This document shows positions 44,836 through 59,407 of a DNA stretch of 59,407 bases, piece after piece. The position numbers and the translations under genes were made by a program. This DNA comes from Actinokineospora spheciospongiae. GTDB taxonomy: Bacteria; Actinomycetota; Actinomycetes; Mycobacteriales; Pseudonocardiaceae. How positions within the stretch are numbered: the first letter of the stretch is position 1; each line of letters starts with the position of its first letter. Under the pieces are notes generated by a model. The model was not told where the DNA came from. It searched no databases and was given only the letters and a program-made list of their open reading frames with translations. The DNA lies in assembly GCF_000564855.1 (NCBI RefSeq), contig NZ_AYXG01000029.1:1-59407 (forward strand), given 5' to 3'.

Positions 44836-44839
<4 letters not shown>
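43598..44839 (-). CDS. MFS exporter of the EntS / MFS_3 type
   Basis: A 413-aa, roughly 12-helix membrane transporter. It starts [20 protein letters not shown] and has the MFS motif [15 protein letters not shown] (about residue 68) and a second-half equivalent near [15 protein letters not shown]. The overall pattern ([42 protein letters not shown]-type helices) is that of the enterobactin exporter EntS and drug-efflux relatives. ATG 44839 overlaps the NRPS 3 stop (ATGA), so it is coupled to the synthetase and probably exports its product or confers self-resistance. The longer open frame upstream is a shadow. Confidence 0.9.
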
Positions 44840-57159
<12,320 letters not shown>

Positions 57160-57177
57160 GGCGTCGTCTTCCCTGGG

Positions 57178-59407
57178 TCAGTTGCGCTCGTCGCCCGCGG
57201 CCGCGGACTCGAGTTCGGACAGGATGGATTCCTCGACCGCGCGGGCCAGGGCCGCGACGGTGTGGCAGCCGATGACCTCGCGCAGCGAGATGTCGACGTC
57301 GAAGGTCTCCCGCACCTTGGTGGTGACGTGCAGGCTGAGGATCGAGTCGCCGCCGAGGGCGAAGAACTCGTCGTCGACCCCGACCTCCGCCACCGCCAGC
57401 ACCTCGGCCCAGATCTCGGCGATCAGCGTCTCGGTGATCGTCCGCGGCGCCTGGTGCTGCGCCACCGACACCTGCGGCTCGTCCGCGAGGACAGCCACCC
57501 CGTTGCCGGTGGCGGGCCGCATCGGCTCGCCGAGGGAGTCGAGCAGGGTCCGCAGCGACTGGTACGGGTCGGTCACGGCGGCGTCGAGCAGCACACCCAG
57601 GCGCCTGCCCATCTCCTCGACGGTGGCCGCGTCGAACACGGCCGGGTCGTAGGTGAAGGCGAAGGTGAGCCGGCTCCCCGGGTAGACGATCACGCTCATC
57701 GGGTAGTTGGTGGTCTCCACCGCGCGCACGTCGCCCAGCCGCAGCCCGTGCTCGGCGGCGGCCTGGTCGTCGATCGGGTAGTTCTCGAACACCACCAGGC
57801 TGTCGAACAGGTTGGCCCGCCCGGTGACGCCGCTGAGCCCGCGCAGCTGGTTGAGCGGCACGTAGCCGAACCGCCGCGACTCCACCTGCGCCAGTTGCAG
57901 GCGTTGCAGCCACGGCACCAGCCGCGCCCTCGGGTCGGCCTCGGCGAGCACCGGCATGGTGTTGATGCAGATGCCGATGATCTCGTCCACCCCCGGCAGC
58001 TCGTCGGGCCTGCCGGACACGGTGCTGCCGAAGCACACCTGCTGCTGACCGGCGCAGTCGGCGAGCAGCAGCGCCCACGCACCCTGCACGACGGCGTTGC
58101 CGGTCAGCCGGTTGGCCCGGCCCAGCTCGGCGACCCGCTCGCTGGTGCGCTCGGAGAGCCGGACGGTGATCCGCTCGGTGGAGCGCTGGCCGTGGCTGGT
58201 CGTGGCGACCCGGTCGACCGGCAGCGGGGTGGGCTCGGTCAGCCCGGACAGCAGGCCGCTCCAGTGCTCCCGCGCGGCGTCGCGGTCCTGGCGCCCGAGC
58301 CAGGCCACGTAGTCGCGGAACGGCCGCCGGGGCACGGGGTCGCCCGCCCCCGGGTGCCCGGTGAGCCGGGCGTGCTCGGCGAAGACGTCGGTGAGCACCC
58401 GGAACACGCTCCACCCGTCGAGCAGCAGGTGGTGGAAGGTCCACACCACCCGCACCTCGTCGGCGGAGAGCCGGGCGATCCGCAGCCGCATCAGCGGGGG
58501 CGCGGTGAAGTCCAGCTCGTCGCCGCGGTCCTGGGCCAGCAGCTCGCCCAGCCGCTGCTCGCGCCACGGCTCCGGCTGCGCCGCCCAGTCCTCGTGCGCC
58601 ACCGGCACCCGCCCGGAGCGGTGTACCACCTGCACGGGCTCGGGGAGGTTCTCCCAGGCCACGGCGGTGCGCAGCACGGGGGTGCGGTCCACGACCCGCT
58701 GCCACGCCTCGGCGAGCAGGGCGGGGTCGCCCACCCCGGCCAGCGTGCAGGTGACCTGCTCCAGGTAGAGCCCCTCGCCCTCCTGGGCGAGGCTGTGGAA
58801 CAGCATGCCGCTCTGCATCGGGGTCAGCGGGTAGACGTCCTCGACCGCCCGGCCGGTGCCGACGATCCGGTCGACGGCGGCCTGGTCGAGGCGGGCCAGC
58901 GGGAAGTCCGACGGCGTGCAGCCGCCCGCCCCCGGCTCGGCGCAGTGCGCCACGAGCGAGCGCAGCCGGGCGACCATGCCCTCGGCCAGCGCGCGCACCG
59001 TCTCCTCCTCGTGCAGCTCCGCGGAGTGGAACCAGGTGAACTCCAGCCCGGAGCGGTCGGCGCGGCCGACGACCTCCAACTGGTGCGCCCTGGTCGCGCC
59101 CTGGTCCTCGTCGAGGCCCAGCGGCCCGGCGGGGGCGCTGTAGAGCCCGTCCACCACGCCCGCGGTGTCGAACTGGCCCAGGTAGTTGAACGAGACCTGC
59201 GCCTGACCGGTCCCGGTGGCCCGGTCGCCGAGGTAGCGCAGGGCACCGTGGCCGACGCCGCGACCGGGCACCGCCCGCACCTGCTCCTTGACCGACTTGA
59301 GCAGCGCGCCGGGCTCCTGGCTGCCGGACAGGTCCAGCGCGACCGGGAACAGCGTGGTGAACCAGCCGACCGTGCGGGACAGGTCGACGTCGTCGAACAG
59401 TTCCTCG
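57178..59407 (-). CDS. NRPS 4, C-terminal part: ...E-C-PCP (terminal module lacks an adenylation domain)
   Basis: The 5' end lies beyond the window; 742 residues are visible. It begins in the second half of an E domain ([42 protein letters not shown]). A full C domain follows ([26 protein letters not shown] near 58430; NYPMSVIVYPG), then directly a PCP ([15 protein letters not shown], Ser near 57340). Only about 35 residues separate the C domain from the PCP, so there is no A domain. The tail ESILSELESAAAGDERN is acidic and may dock to the basic N-terminus of NRPS 3, encoded 18 bp later. The same E-C-PCP ending is found in NRPS 2. Confidence 0.93.
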   Translation of the reverse strand, partial: EELFDDVDLSRTVGWFTTLFPVALDLSGSQEPGALLKSVKEQVRAVPGRGVGHGALRYLGDRATGTGQAQVSFNYLGQFDTAGVVDGLYSAPAGPLGLDEDQGATRAHQLEVVGRADRSGLEFTWFHSAELHEEETVRALAEGMVARLRSLVAHCAEPGAGGCTPSDFPLARLDQAAVDRIVGTGRAVEDVYPLTPMQSGMLFHSLAQEGEGLYLEQVTCTLAGVGDPALLAEAWQRVVDRTPVLRTAVAWENLPEPVQVVHRSGRVPVAHEDWAAQPEPWREQRLGELLAQDRGDELDFTAPPLMRLRIARLSADEVRVVWTFHHLLLDGWSVFRVLTDVFAEHARLTGHPGAGDPVPRRPFRDYVAWLGRQDRDAAREHWSGLLSGLTEPTPLPVDRVATTSHGQRSTERITVRLSERTSERVAELGRANRLTGNAVVQGAWALLLADCAGQQQVCFGSTVSGRPDELPGVDEIIGICINTMPVLAEADPRARLVPWLQRLQLAQVESRRFGYVPLNQLRGLSGVTGRANLFDSLVVFENYPIDDQAAAEHGLRLGDVRAVETTNYPMSVIVYPGSRLTFAFTYDPAVFDAATVEEMGRRLGVLLDAAVTDPYQSLRTLLDSLGEPMRPATGNGVAVLADEPQVSVAQHQAPRTITETLIAEIWAEVLAVAEVGVDDEFFALGGDSILSLHVTTKVRETFDVDISLREVIGCHTVAALARAVEESILSELESAAAGDERN

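Overview
The window is very GC-rich, almost fully coding DNA of actinobacterial character: GTG and TTG starts, 4-base ATGA/GTGA gene overlaps, a DtxR/IdeR-type iron box and a single TTA codon. A Pseudonocardiales-like actinomycete is a reasonable guess, but nothing here fixes the genus. Two assembly-line clusters lie side by side, separated by a pair of cell-envelope genes.

Region 1 (1-19.83 kb, all minus strand) is a catecholate siderophore locus. Its iron-box promoter drives entA, entC, entE, entB and a free aryl carrier protein, which together make and load 2,3-dihydroxybenzoate (DHB). Next come a siderophore-interacting reductase, a binding lipoprotein, two FecCD permeases, an ABC ATPase and NRPS 1 (C-A-PCP-E-C-A-PCP-E-C). 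Most of these genes are translationally coupled. NRPS 1 ends in a bare condensation domain, and beyond it the gene junction has been tandemly duplicated, creating a chimeric 57-aa ORF. The next gene runs off the window.

Region 2 (19.99-22.73 kb) holds a DUF4015-type glycosidase-like protein and a divergent polysaccharide-deacetylase lipoprotein.

Region 3 (22.75-27.48 kb, minus) is a tailoring or precursor cassette: methyltransferase, isochorismatase-like hydrolase, isopropylmalate/isocitrate-dehydrogenase-like enzyme, EF-hand protein, acyl-CoA dehydrogenase and a stand-alone ACP. A divergent promoter with a perfect inverted repeat separates it from Region 4.

Region 4 (27.69-40.11 kb, plus) carries NRPS 2 (C-A-PCP-E-C-PCP), a hybrid protein (KS-pseudoAT-ACP-C-PCP-E*) and a KASIII-like enzyme. 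Region 5 (40.2-43.5 kb) holds an unknown protein, a small membrane protein, an XRE regulator and a secreted SdrD/CnaB-like protein. Region 6 (43.6-59.4 kb, minus) holds an EntS-like MFS exporter, NRPS 3 (C-A-PCP-E-C-A-PCP-C-A-PCP-E) and the 3' part of NRPS 4 (...E-C-PCP).

The most unusual point is in the second system. Three C-PCP modules on three different proteins have no adenylation domain, and the only PKS module has a shrunken acyltransferase whose catalytic serine is replaced by glycine. Four carrier proteins therefore have no loading enzyme in cis. The free ACP, the acyl-CoA dehydrogenase, the KASIII-like protein and an off-window adenylation enzyme are candidates for feeding this line in trans. 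No thioesterase, MbtH-like protein or stand-alone amino-acid adenylation enzyme is present in the window. No gene-free stretch exceeds about 220 bases.
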